This document shows, in pieces, positions 1 to 8,119 of a stretch of DNA of 64,000 nt. Under the pieces are notes generated by a model that was given only the letters and a program-made list of their open reading frames with translations, ran no database searches and was not told the DNA's origin. Numbering within the stretch: position 1 is the stretch's first letter; the number at the start of each line of letters is the position of its first letter. The stretch lies in contig NZ_LMQR01000001.1 of NCBI RefSeq assembly GCF_001424645.1, positions 2,678,621 to 2,742,620 of the forward strand. Reading direction: 5' to 3'. Source of the stretch: Frigoribacterium sp. Leaf415. Lineage in GTDB: Bacteria; Actinomycetota; Actinomycetes; Actinomycetales; Microbacteriaceae. Position numbers and translations under genes: made by a program.

Positions 1-628
1 CCTCGGCGACGGCGGCCTGGTCGCTGAGCCCCTGGGCGGTGTTGCGGTCCTGGGTGGCCTGCGCGTAGATGCCGTCGGCCTGCTCGGTGAGCTTGCTCAT
101 CGCGCCGAGCTTGTAGAGCAGCTGCCCGGCCTCACCCGGGTCGGCGATCAGGCTGCCGCTGACGCCGTTCGTTCCGCCGGAGCGACCGAGCTGCGCGGCG
201 AGCTGACCCGCGCGCTCCTCGCTGGCGGCGGCCACCTCGTCGGCGGCGTCGGCCTGCGACTGCAGCTGCGTGGTCTTGTACTGCGCGTCGTCGTACGCGG
301 ACTGGGCCTTCTGCAGCTCGTCGCCGCGCTTCTCGGCCTCGGTGTTCTTGGCGTCGAGGTCCGCCTGCATCTGGGTGAGGATGCCCTCGAGGTTGGTGAT
401 CTCGGCCTGCTTGGCGGTCTCGTCGCCCCGGGCCTTCTGGACGTCCTCCCACGACGGGTAGGACGCGGCGGTGGCCGAGGACGCCGGCAGTCCGACGACG
501 CCCGCGGTGAGCAGCAGGGACGCGGCGGCGATCGAGACGACGACGCGGGCGAGCCGCGACGACGGCGCGAGGGGACCCGACGTGAGGCTCGCCAGGCGGG
601 CTCGACCGGGTCGGCGGGTGGTGGTCAT
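1..628 (-). CDS. Secreted coiled-coil protein, N-terminal part (cut by window edge)
   Basis: The reading frame opens with ATG at 626-628 and stays open for 209 codons to the window edge, so the C-terminus is missing. Residues 1-27 are basic (MTTTRRPGRARL...); a hydrophobic stretch (VVVSIAAASLLLTAGVVGL) and an Ala/Ser-rich segment follow, which is a Sec signal peptide. From about residue 58 the protein is rich in Q, E, D, K and A (DVQKARGDETAKQAEITNLEG...), typical of a long coiled coil. In actinobacteria this layout usually precedes an NlpC/P60 or similar peptidoglycan hydrolase domain, as in RipA/PcsB-like proteins; that domain is not visible here, so the hydrolase role is inference. The ORF is certain, the function is not. 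Confidence 0.7.
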   Translation of the reverse strand, partial: MTTTRRPGRARLASLTSGPLAPSSRLARVVVSIAAASLLLTAGVVGLPASSATAASYPSWEDVQKARGDETAKQAEITNLEGILTQMQADLDAKNTEAEKRGDELQKAQSAYDDAQYKTTQLQSQADAADEVAAASEERAGQLAAQLGRSGGTNGVSGSLIADPGEAGQLLYKLGAMSKLTEQADGIYAQATQDRNTAQGLSDQAAVAE

Positions 629-961
629 CGAGTGGGTCCGATTCGTCGTGACGGCGTCGAGTCCGTGGGGCCGGTGGTCGCCGTGCTGGACACGGTAACC
701 CCGGCGGGCGGTCCCGTACAGCACCGCGAGGCGGTGACGACGGGCGGGCCGACCCGGGGGCGGGCCCGAACTCTCAAGAACGACTTGAAACTAGCCTCCG
801 CTCGGACGATCGCCGGGCAATCACGACGGAGTGGCGGGCGAGTCGCGTGACCAGGACGGGGGACGAGGAGGCGCGCGCATCGCTCCGCGTCGCCCCCGTT
901 TTGCATTTGCCCGCGATCATCCGTATGCTCTGTGATCGGTTGCTATGACGTCCTCGGACAC
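629..961. other. Intergenic region between the secreted protein and the tRNA cluster
   Basis: This 333-bp gap has no convincing gene. It carries a perfect short palindrome TCAAG-AACGA-CTTGA at 774-788, a possible regulator site for the minus-strand gene. It also holds one copy of the dispersed word GAGGAGGCGCG at 865-875 and the tRNA promoter at 901-929. Confidence 0.5.
901..929 (+). promoter_or_regulatory. Sigma-70 type promoter of the tRNA cluster
   Basis: TTGCAT at 901-906 and TATGCT at 924-929 are separated by 17 bp, a good housekeeping promoter. The predicted start lies about 25 bp before the tRNA-Glu gene. Confidence 0.65.
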
Positions 962-1040
<79 letters not shown>

Positions 1041-1120
1041 CCACCGCAAGACCGTACCGAGGCACCATCTGCACCAAACACAACAGAACATCGAGTACGC
1101 TGTGTCACAGCAGCAAGTTT

Positions 1121-1194
1121 GGCCCTGTAGCGCAGTTGGTTAGCGCGCCGCCCTGTCACGGCGGAGGTCGCCGGTTCAAGTCCGGTCAGGGTCG
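1121..1194 (+). tRNA. tRNA-Asp (GTC)
   Basis: The 74-nt cloverleaf has acceptor GGCCCTG / CAGGGTC and discriminator G, the identity base of tRNA-Asp. The anticodon stem CCGCC/GGCGG surrounds CTGTCAC, with GTC at 1155-1157. CCA is encoded at 1195-1197. It lies 83 bp after tRNA-Glu and is probably in the same transcript. Confidence 0.95.
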
Positions 1195-1233
1195 CCAAGG
1201 CGAGTTCATCGCCTGGGGGCTTCGGGCCCTCAC

Positions 1234-1306
1234 GGCTGGGTAGCTCAGTTGGTAGAGCGTTCGACTGAAAATCGAAAGGTCCACGGATCGATGCCGTGTC
1301 CAGCCA
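1234..1306 (+). tRNA. tRNA-Phe (GAA)
   Basis: The 73-nt cloverleaf has acceptor GGCTGGG / TCCAGCC, discriminator A, anticodon stem TTCGA/TCGAA and anticodon GAA at 1267-1269. Unlike its two neighbours it does not encode CCA (it is followed by CAG). The T-loop reads ATCGATG instead of the usual TTCGANN. Confidence 0.93.
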
Positions 1307-1310
1307 CAGA

Positions 1311-1332
1311 AGGCCCCGCTCAGGCGGGGCCT
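1311..1332 (+). terminator. Rho-independent-type terminator of the tRNA cluster
   Basis: A perfect 9-bp stem AGGCCCCGC (1311-1319) / GCGGGGCCT (1324-1332) with loop TCAG lies 4 bp after tRNA-Phe. A short T-containing tail (GACTCGTTT) follows. Confidence 0.8.
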
Positions 1333-1427
1333 GACTCGTTTAACGGCCTAGCCGCCCGGCGGCTCTGCTGCGAAGCCGTCCGTCGGCACCGCGGTGCGGC
1401 CGTGAGCCGGCACGGCAGGACGGCCGC

Positions 1428-2945
1428 GTGAGCATCGGACACGACCCGGCGGTCGTCTCCCTCCGCAGCCGCTGGCTCGACCCGCTCGTCGCCGGCCTCG
1501 CGGCTCTGCTGCTCGGTGCCGCGTTCAGCTGGGTGCCCTCGTACTGGAGCGACGAGGCGACGACGCTGCAGGTGGCGCGCCTTCCCCTCGGCGAGTTGCT
1601 GGCGTTCGTCCACCAGCGCGACGCGGTGCACACGGTCTACTACCTCGTCATGCACTTCTGGGTCGGCGCCTTCGGTGAGGCCGAGGTGGCCACGAGGTTC
1701 CCGTCGGCCGTCTTCGTCGGGGCCGGCGCCGCCGGGGTGCTCGTCCTGACGCGCATGCTGACCACCCGGCGTACGGCCCTGCTGGCCGCCGCCCTCTTCG
1801 CGGTGCTGCCCCGCTTCACGCTCGAGGCCGCCGAAGCCCGTCCCTACGCACTCTCGGCCGCACTGGCCGTCTGGGTGACCGTGCTGCTGCTCGTGGCGTC
1901 CCGGCGTCACCGCCGACGCTGGTGGATCGGGTACGGCGCGGTCCTCGCCGGGTCGATCGCGACCTTCGTCCCCCTCGGCCTGATCATCGTGGTGCACGGC
2001 GTCTTCCTGCTGTTGGCGCCGGCACAGCGCCGACGTCGGGGAGCCCGCCACCGCCTCCTCGGCTGGTCCGTCTCGACCGGGGCGGCCTTGTTCGTGACCT
2101 CGCCGGTGATCGGGACGGTCCTCGCCGAGCGCTCGCGCCTCCTGGGGGTGGCCGACCCCTCGACGGGCGCCGACGTCACCTGGTGGACGGTCCTGGTCGA
2201 ACCGTGGTTCGTCACGGGCCTGGCCTTCGCCGTCGTGTCGGCGGTCCTGCTCATCCTGCTCGGCACCCGCCTGCGTGACCGCTCGCGGACGCCGGGCAGC
2301 GTGGTGTTGCTCGGCGCGCTCTGGGTCGCGCTGCCCGCCGGGCTGCTGCTCGCGTTGGGGCTCGTCCTGTCGCCCGTGTACACGTCGAGACTCGTGACCT
2401 TCTCGGCACCGGGCATGTGCCTGCTGCTGGCCGTGGCCGTCACCGGGTTCCGACGGCGCTGGATCAGCATCGCCCTCGTCGCCCTGCTGGTGGCGGCCTC
2501 GGTCCCGACGTACGTGCTGCAACGGCTGCCGACCGGCAAGGGGGGCGGCAGCGACCTCTCCCAGCTCTCGAGCTACATCGAGAGCCAGGCCCGCCCGGGC
2601 GACGCGTTCCTGCTCGACGCGACCGGCACCGTGTCGACGCGACCCCGCCAGGCGATCTACGCCTACCCGGAGCGCTTCGCCGAGCTCGACGATGTCGCCT
2701 TCGTGCGGTCGGGGCTGCCGTCGGGCTCGTACTCGGACGTCACCCTGCGTCTCGACGACGAGGACGACGCCGTCGAGCTGGCCGACCGGCTGTCGTCGGT
2801 CAACCGCCTGTGGATCGCACGACTCTCGGTCGACGTCCTCAGCGAGGCCGACCTGCGCCAGCTGCGCGACGAGGGGTACGAGATCCGGCAGGAGCACCGC
2901 ACCGGACGCAGCGTCGTCTACCTCTTCGCGCGGCCGCCGGGCTGA
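1428..2945 (+). CDS. Polytopic membrane glycosyltransferase (GT-C/PMT-like)
   Basis: The 505-aa integral membrane protein starts with GTG. After a short cytoplasmic tail a first membrane segment (residues 20-35) leads to WSDEATT, whose D42-E43 pair resembles the acidic motif in the first outer loop of GT-39/PMT-type transferases. The segment VHTVYYLVMHFWVGAFG followed by an RFPSA-like turn is also typical of the family. At least nine further hydrophobic helices reach to about residue 360, then comes a soluble ~140-residue C-terminal domain. Such enzymes move sugars from polyprenyl-phosphate donors onto proteins or envelope glycans at the outer membrane face. The acceptor cannot be told. The stop lies 3 bp from the convergent hydrolase gene. 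Confidence 0.75.
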   Translation: MSIGHDPAVVSLRSRWLDPLVAGLAALLLGAAFSWVPSYWSDEATTLQVARLPLGELLAFVHQRDAVHTVYYLVMHFWVGAFGEAEVATRFPSAVFVGAGAAGVLVLTRMLTTRRTALLAAALFAVLPRFTLEAAEARPYALSAALAVWVTVLLLVASRRHRRRWWIGYGAVLAGSIATFVPLGLIIVVHGVFLLLAPAQRRRRGARHRLLGWSVSTGAALFVTSPVIGTVLAERSRLLGVADPSTGADVTWWTVLVEPWFVTGLAFAVVSAVLLILLGTRLRDRSRTPGSVVLLGALWVALPAGLLLALGLVLSPVYTSRLVTFSAPGMCLLLAVAVTGFRRRWISIALVALLVAASVPTYVLQRLPTGKGGGSDLSQLSSYIESQARPGDAFLLDATGTVSTRPRQAIYAYPERFAELDDVAFVRSGLPSGSYSDVTLRLDDEDDAVELADRLSSVNRLWIARLSVDVLSEADLRQLRDEGYEIRQEHRTGRSVVYLFARPPG

Positions 2946-2948
2946 CGC

Positions 2949-3827
2949 TCAGCGACGCAGCTCGAGGGTGCAGCACTTGACGCCACCGCCGCCGAGCAGC
3001 AGCTCGGAGAGGTCGACGCCGATCGGGTTGTAGCCGCGCTCGCGCAGCTGACGCTCGAAGCCGGTCGCCCGGGCGGCGATCACGACGTTGTAGCCGTCCG
3101 AGTACGAGTTGAGGCCGAGGATGGCCGCGTCCTCCTCGCTGACGAGGATCGCGTCGGGGAAGCGCTGCCGCAGGATCGCGAGCGAGGCGTCGTCGAAGGC
3201 GCTCTCGAGGTACGCGATGGTGTGACGGCCGTCCACCGGCTCGGGGTCGAGCACGGCGATGGCGGTGTCGAGGTGGTAGAAGCTCGGGTTCACGAGGGTG
3301 AGGCTGACGACCTCGCGCCCGAAGACGCGACCGATCTCGTCGTGCGAACTCGAGTCGCTGCGGAAGCCCGTGCCGGCCAGGATGACGTCGCCGACCAGCA
3401 GGAAGTCCCCCTCGCCCTCGTTGGTCTCGGCGGGCTCGGCCACCTCGAAGCCGGCCGAGGCGAACCAGCGCATGTAGGCCGGGCCCTCGGCCTGGCGCTC
3501 GGGGTAGGTGAAGCGCGCACCGTACGCGACGCCGTCGAGGACGAAGCCGCCGTTGGCCGCGTAGACCATGTCCGGCAGGCCCTCTTCGGGGTCGATAAGC
3601 TCGACGTCGAATCCGAGTCCGACATAGGTGTCGTAGAGGGTCTGCCACTGGGCCAGCGCCAACGAGGTGTCGGTCGGCTGGGTGGGGTCCATCCACGGGT
3701 TGATCTTGTAGCTGACGGTGAAGTGCTCCGGTCGGCACATCAAGATGGTCCGGTGGCTCGCCACACGGGCGGCGTCCCGTCGGGCGGTCGCGTCGGGCAG
3801 GTCGGAAGGTTCGATCGTCAGGCTCAC
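2949..3827 (-). CDS. ddaH: Dimethylargininase / amidinotransferase-fold hydrolase
   Basis: The 292-aa protein has the pentein fold of arginine-modifying hydrolases. Visible signatures are MCRPEHFTVSYKINPWMDP near residue 30, NGGFVLDG, EGDFLLVG, the catalytic histidine segment FYHLDTAIAVLD, and the catalytic cysteine near the C-terminus in GGGGVKCCTLEL. The family hydrolyses N-omega-dimethylarginine, arginine or related guanidino compounds to citrulline-type products; the exact substrate is inferred from similarity to DDAH. The GTG at 3827 is chosen because it gives the full N-terminal extension; an ATG at 3740 would start just at MCRPEHF. It is divergent from an Lrp regulator across a 102-bp spacer with a palindrome, which suggests control by that regulator. 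Confidence 0.8.
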   Translation of the reverse strand: MSLTIEPSDLPDATARRDAARVASHRTILMCRPEHFTVSYKINPWMDPTQPTDTSLALAQWQTLYDTYVGLGFDVELIDPEEGLPDMVYAANGGFVLDGVAYGARFTYPERQAEGPAYMRWFASAGFEVAEPAETNEGEGDFLLVGDVILAGTGFRSDSSSHDEIGRVFGREVVSLTLVNPSFYHLDTAIAVLDPEPVDGRHTIAYLESAFDDASLAILRQRFPDAILVSEEDAAILGLNSYSDGYNVVIAARATGFERQLRERGYNPIGVDLSELLLGGGGVKCCTLELRR

Positions 3828-3870
3828 CGGATCAGTGTCACATCGCCGGCGCGCACGAGGCCGGGCTCTC

Positions 3871-3887
3871 ACGCAACATTCTTGCGT
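3871..3887. promoter_or_regulatory. 17-bp palindrome, candidate Lrp operator
   Basis: ACGCAA-CATTC-TTGCGT is a perfect inverted repeat with 6-bp arms. It sits in the AT-rich middle of the divergent spacer between the dimethylargininase gene and the Lrp gene. Lrp/AsnC proteins usually bind 15-17 bp palindromes of this kind, so it is the best operator candidate for both genes. Confidence 0.6.
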
Positions 3888-3917
3888 ATTTGTCAGCTTT
3901 GGTGCAGTTTTCCCGCG

Positions 3918-3923
3918 TAGCAT
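3918..3923 (+). promoter_or_regulatory. -10 box TAGCAT, leaderless start of the Lrp gene
   Basis: TAGCAT ends 6 nt before the GTG at 3930, so transcription should start at or next to the first codon base. No Shine-Dalgarno sequence is seen. Confidence 0.6.
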
Positions 3924-3929
3924 GCCTTC

Positions 3930-4367
3930 GTGGACAATCTCGACTACGGCATCATCGACCTCCTGCGCCAGAACGCCCGTGCCGGGTACGGCGACATCGG
4001 CGCCTCGGTCGGCCTCAGTGCCTCGGCGGTCAAACGTCGCGTCGACCGTCTCGTCGCCGACGGGGTGATCAAGGGCTTCACCGTGCAGGTCGACCCCGCC
4101 GTCGACGGGCTCGGCACCGAGGCCTACGTCGAGCTGTTCTGCCGCGGCACCGTCTCGCCCCAAGAACTGCAGCGCATCCTCGGCACGGTGCCCGAGGTCG
4201 TCGACGCCGGCACGGTGACCGGCAGTGCCGACGCCATCGTCCACATGCGCAGCCGCGACATCCCGTCGCTCGAGGAAGCCCTCGAGCGCGTCCGCAACGC
4301 CCCGAACGTCGACCACACGCGCAGCGCGATCGTGCTGTCGAAACTCATCAGCCGCCGCTCGGCCTGA
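3930..4367 (+). CDS. Lrp/AsnC family transcriptional regulator
   Basis: The 145-aa protein has an N-terminal winged helix (residues 1-60: LDYGIIDLLRQNARAGYGDIGASVGLSASAVKRRVDRLVADGVI) and a C-terminal RAM/ACT-like effector domain (about 65-140). The length is normal for the family. It is transcribed away from the dimethylargininase gene, and the shared spacer holds a 17-bp palindrome, so it probably senses an amino acid linked to arginine or its derivatives and controls that gene; this is inference from context. Its stop codon lies inside the first copy of an 11-bp tandem repeat. Confidence 0.9.
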   Translation: MDNLDYGIIDLLRQNARAGYGDIGASVGLSASAVKRRVDRLVADGVIKGFTVQVDPAVDGLGTEAYVELFCRGTVSPQELQRILGTVPEVVDAGTVTGSADAIVHMRSRDIPSLEEALERVRNAPNVDHTRSAIVLSKLISRRSA

Positions 4368-4391
4368 CGACGGCCTGACGACGGCCTGACG
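4360..4391 (+). repeat. 11-bp tandem repeat (x3) spanning the Lrp stop codon
   Basis: CGGCCTGACGA occurs at 4360-4370 and 4371-4381 and, lacking the last base, at 4382-4391. The TGA of the Lrp gene (4365-4367) lies in the first copy, so the two others look like duplicated gene ends. The rest of the convergent gap to the PutA gene is G+C-rich with no gene. Confidence 0.85.
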
Positions 4392-4427
4392 GCGGGCCGC
4401 GGGCGGCCGGTGGGCGGCCGGTCGCGG

Positions 4428-7400
4428 TCAGAGCCGCAGGTCGGCCAGCGCGGGGTCGAGGCGGCCGTACCGGTGCGCCGTCAGCGAGACGGACTGCTCG
4501 CGCACGAACGCCAGCAGTTCGATCCGCCCCTCTTCGGTCACCTCGCCCGAGAAGATCGTCACGTCGGGGCTGCCCTGCAGCGCCCGGGCCACTGCGGCGG
4601 GGTCTCCGCCGATCAGCCGGATGCGCAGGCCGCGGTAGGCGGCGACCGCCTCGGGTGACGGGGCCGGTCTCGAGTCGTCGACGCGCGCCTCGTCGGTGGC
4701 GGCCCGCTCGCCCCCGGCGGCCTCCGCCAGCAGGTCGAGCACGTCCGGGCCGGTCGCCTCGGCCGTGGTGCCCTGCAACGCCCCCGCGGCGGCCCGCGCG
4801 ACGAACGCCTCGTCGCTCTCGACGACGACGTCGCGCACGCGCACCGGGGACGAGGAGGCGCGCCACAGGTGCACGAGACCCGCCGGCAACGGCACGGCCG
4901 AGCTGATGGCCAGGGTCGACCCCGCCCGCGCACCGGCGGCGACGAGCCGGACGAGCGCCGACGGATCGGCCCCGGAGGAGAGTCGCACCGTCACGGGGTG
5001 CGGTCGGTAGCGCAGCACGTTGCGCTCGACCACGAGGCCGGTGACGTCGCGGGCCAACCCGAACTCGGACTGCCAGGCGCGCTGGTCGCTCTCGACGGCC
5101 GTGCGGAGCGAGTCGAACTGCTCGAACGACAAGGTGGGTCGGGCCGCGTCGACCAGGCGGGTGACCCCCTCGGAGACGTCGTGCAGGCGCAGCGAGGGGC
5201 GCGGGTCGTGGGGCCGGTGGCGCCAGGCCCCCTGGCCGATCAGGGCGTTCGGGCCACCGGGCTTGAGGCCCCGACCGATCGCCCGTCGACCCCACCCGCC
5301 GGTGGGCCGGCGGCGCACCCGCGCGCCCGTCGTCGGACCGCCGACGACGAGGTCGCCCGCCCGCACGGTGTGCAGCCATTCGTCGATCTCGTCGACGTCG
5401 AGGGAGTGCAGGCCCGCCACGTCGCCGCCGCTCTCGGCGTTCTGCACCGCGACCGCCTCGGCGAGGGTCTCGACGGTGACGATGCCGACGACGGGGACCC
5501 CGTGCGTGCTCGAGGCGAAGGCACCCCGGGGGTCGACACCGTCGCGCACGCCCGGTGAGCAGAGGGCCCCGGCCGCGTCGAGGGGACGCGGCTCGAGCAG
5601 CCAGGTCTCGCCGGGGCCGAGCACGGTCAGGGCGTCGAGCTCGGACCCGGTCGGGGCGGAGGCGAGCGGCCCCATCACGGTGGCGACGTCGTCGGCCGGA
5701 CCGACGACGACCGCCTCGAAGGCCTCGCGCAGCAGGCGGCGGAACGTCTCGCCGTGACCGACGGAACCGACGGCGAGCACGAGGTCGAGGGCGCCGTGGC
5801 CGCGGCCGGCGTGGTCGACGACGCTCGCGACGACGTCGGCGGCGGCGAGCTCGAGGTCGGCCGAGGGGGTGACAACGAGCGAGGTGACCCCCCGGGTCCG
5901 CACGGCGAGGTCGAGGTCGGGGCGCGCGTCGCGGAGGCCGACGGCCGTCTCGACCGGCGCGTGGCCGACGACCCGGTCGACCACGGGGTGCGTCAGCAGG
6001 GCCCGTTCGTGGTCGGGGTCGTCGGCGACGACCAGGGCCAGGAGCGAGTCGGGGACGCCGACCGCCCAGAGCGCTTCCGCGACGACGGCGACCGCCCGCC
6101 GCCGGCCGGGGGGCAGGTGGACGACGACCGCGCTGCCGGCGCCGAACGCCGCGAGCACCCCCTCGACCGTGCTGGCGACGGGTGTGACGAGGTCGGGCAC
6201 GACGACCGTCAGCCGCGGGGGCCGGTGCTCGGCCGTGTCGACGGTCGCGAGGTCGCGGGTCAGGATCGCCAGCCGGTGGGCCGAGTCGACGGCCGCGCCG
6301 ACCTCGTGGTCGGCCTCGGACAGGGTCGAGCCGGACTCGCTGACGGACACCTCGACGAGGCGCGAGCGCCGCAGGGCGAGCTCTCGGCCCGCGAGGTCGA
6401 GCAGCTCGGCGCGGGTCTCGGGGTCTTGGCCGCCCCAGGCCGCCCCGGCCGAGGAGGCGCGGGTCACCAGCGCCTCGAGGGCTGCGTCGTCGAGGGCCGC
6501 GTCGTCGAGGGCTCCGTCGTCGAAGGCTCCGTCCCCGGAGGACGCGGCCCCGAGGGAGGGGGCCGCGTCGGCGGTCTCGACGCCGGCGACCGACCGACGG
6601 GCGCGCCCGAGCACACCCCGGGCCCACCGGCGGTTGCCGTCGAGCGAGGGATCGGTGTCGGCCTCGGCCGCGAAGTCGACGACGTGGTCGGGACCCTCGT
6701 CTAGCGGCCCGGACCGGTCTCGTCGCCGCCGGGGCACGGAGGGCAGCTCGGCCACGGTCGCGACGGCGCGGTCGTGCCGACGAGCCTCGCGGGCGAACGC
6801 GGCCTCGTGGTCGACGTCGAGGGTGCTCGAGAGGAATCCCTCGGGGTCGGCGAGCGCGTCCAGCCGGCCCACCAGGTGTCGCACGGCGGAGTCGAACTCG
6901 CCGGAGACGATCACCGGCGCCTGGAGGACGAGCGAACCGAGCTCGGAGCGGACGACCTCGGCGAGACCGGGCGCGGACCCCAGCCACATCTCGACGTCGA
7001 GCAGGTGGTCGGTGCCGTGGCGACGGGCGACCGTGACGGCATGGGCCAGGTCGAAGACGTCGTGACCCGCGAGTCCGACCCGGGCGACCGCGGCGTTCTC
7101 GGGCCTCAGGGCGAACTCGACCAGCCGGAGGTGGCTGGCGTCGGTCTCGTGCTTGGCCTCGAAGGTGACGACGGGCCAGTCGTGCAGGCGGGCGTCGACG
7201 ATCTCGTCGCGGCGTGACCCGCCCTTCACCAGCCGGACCGAGATCGGGGCGCCGCCCCGATCGACACGGTCCCGGGCCCAGTCGGTGAGCAGCCGCAGCG
7301 AGTCGAGCGCCTCGGGGACGTACGACTGGACGACGATGCCCGCCGTGACGGACTCGAGCCCGGGTCGGTCGAGCAGTCGCGTGAAGACGTCGATCGTCAG

Positions 7401-8078
7401 GTCGACGTCGGCGTGCCGGTCGACGCCGAGGGTGAGGAGGGTGCCCGTCGACGCCGCGAGCTCGAGCAGGGGCCCGAGCCTCGACTCAGCCAGGTCGCTC
7501 GTCTCGTCGAAGGACCAGGGCGAGGTCGGACCGACGAGCTCGCGGACGGTCGTCGTGACGCGCTCGACGTCGGGCCGCTCGATCAGGGCCCGGACCGCGG
7601 CGACCCGCCGCTCGGCCTGGGTCGGCCCCGACACCACGGGCCCCCAGGCGGTCAGGTCGAGCCGGACGCCGTCGCCCCGCAGTCCGGCGAGGGCCTGCGT
7701 GAGCTTCTCGGGTGGTGCGTCGACGAGCAGGTGCCCGACCATGTGGCGCAGCGTCCGCCGCGCGACCGGCATGATCGGCTTGGGTGCGAGCGGACCGAAT
7801 CCCCCGCCGAACGAGATCGCCGCCCGCAGGTGCCAGGGCAGCAGGGCCGGCGTGCGTCGGCTGAGCGAGTCGAGTGCGGACGCGGCCGCACGGTCGTCTT
7901 CGGGTCGGACGACGCGGTCGGCGAAGTCGCGGGCGAAGTCGAGCCCGCGGGGGTCGCGCAGCACCTCGGTCAGACGGGCGGCCGGACCCTGCACCGGGAC
8001 GGCACGCGCGGCGTCCCACCAGCGGCGGGCTGTCTCGACGGTCTGCTGCGTGACTTCGTCGGCGTGCACATCGGACAT
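4428..8078 (-). CDS. putA: PutA-like proline dehydrogenase / aldehyde dehydrogenase fusion with degenerate active sites
   Basis: The 1216-aa protein has the layout of bifunctional PutA: a proline dehydrogenase barrel at about residues 85-430 (VRLVKGG, VIVSGEFDSAVRHL) and an aldehyde dehydrogenase-like half at about 535-1010. PutA normally oxidises proline to glutamate. Here the aldehyde dehydrogenase signature that should read GQKCSA reads GRGHGA (759-764), so the catalytic Cys is His. The ETSGKN segment is RTRGVT, the PWNFP motif is absent, and the cofactor Lys is replaced (VVHLPPGRR). In the barrel, the substrate segment usually YLVRRL reads HLVGRL. Two copies of the dispersed R-A-S-S word lie in the linker and C-terminal part. 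The protein is full length with no frameshift, so it is probably a maintained pseudoenzyme or has a new role. The start is ATG at 8078, 41 bp from the divergent MarR gene. Confidence 0.8.
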   Translation of the reverse strand: MSDVHADEVTQQTVETARRWWDAARAVPVQGPAARLTEVLRDPRGLDFARDFADRVVRPEDDRAAASALDSLSRRTPALLPWHLRAAISFGGGFGPLAPKPIMPVARRTLRHMVGHLLVDAPPEKLTQALAGLRGDGVRLDLTAWGPVVSGPTQAERRVAAVRALIERPDVERVTTTVRELVGPTSPWSFDETSDLAESRLGPLLELAASTGTLLTLGVDRHADVDLTIDVFTRLLDRPGLESVTAGIVVQSYVPEALDSLRLLTDWARDRVDRGGAPISVRLVKGGSRRDEIVDARLHDWPVVTFEAKHETDASHLRLVEFALRPENAAVARVGLAGHDVFDLAHAVTVARRHGTDHLLDVEMWLGSAPGLAEVVRSELGSLVLQAPVIVSGEFDSAVRHLVGRLDALADPEGFLSSTLDVDHEAAFAREARRHDRAVATVAELPSVPRRRRDRSGPLDEGPDHVVDFAAEADTDPSLDGNRRWARGVLGRARRSVAGVETADAAPSLGAASSGDGAFDDGALDDAALDDAALEALVTRASSAGAAWGGQDPETRAELLDLAGRELALRRSRLVEVSVSESGSTLSEADHEVGAAVDSAHRLAILTRDLATVDTAEHRPPRLTVVVPDLVTPVASTVEGVLAAFGAGSAVVVHLPPGRRRAVAVVAEALWAVGVPDSLLALVVADDPDHERALLTHPVVDRVVGHAPVETAVGLRDARPDLDLAVRTRGVTSLVVTPSADLELAAADVVASVVDHAGRGHGALDLVLAVGSVGHGETFRRLLREAFEAVVVGPADDVATVMGPLASAPTGSELDALTVLGPGETWLLEPRPLDAAGALCSPGVRDGVDPRGAFASSTHGVPVVGIVTVETLAEAVAVQNAESGGDVAGLHSLDVDEIDEWLHTVRAGDLVVGGPTTGARVRRRPTGGWGRRAIGRGLKPGGPNALIGQGAWRHRPHDPRPSLRLHDVSEGVTRLVDAARPTLSFEQFDSLRTAVESDQRAWQSEFGLARDVTGLVVERNVLRYRPHPVTVRLSSGADPSALVRLVAAGARAGSTLAISSAVPLPAGLVHLWRASSSPVRVRDVVVESDEAFVARAAAGALQGTTAEATGPDVLDLLAEAAGGERAATDEARVDDSRPAPSPEAVAAYRGLRIRLIGGDPAAVARALQGSPDVTIFSGEVTEEGRIELLAFVREQSVSLTAHRYGRLDPALADLRL
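6481..6540 (-). repeat. 15-bp tandem repeats (x4) inside the PutA-like gene
   Basis: Four 15-bp units start at 6481, 6496, 6511 and 6526 (GCNGCGTCGTCGAGG-like). They encode the acidic linker DDGALDDAALDDAALEA, just before the aldehyde dehydrogenase-like half. This looks like in-frame expansion of a linker. Confidence 0.75.
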
Positions 8079-8107
8079 GGGTCGAGGATATGCCGCGCCA
8101 CCGTCCC

Positions 8108-8113
8108 TACACT
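8108..8113 (+). promoter_or_regulatory. -10 box TACACT, leaderless start of the MarR gene
   Basis: TACACT ends 6 nt before the ATG at 8120, which fits a leaderless transcript. Confidence 0.55.
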
Positions 8114-8119
8114 GGGCGA

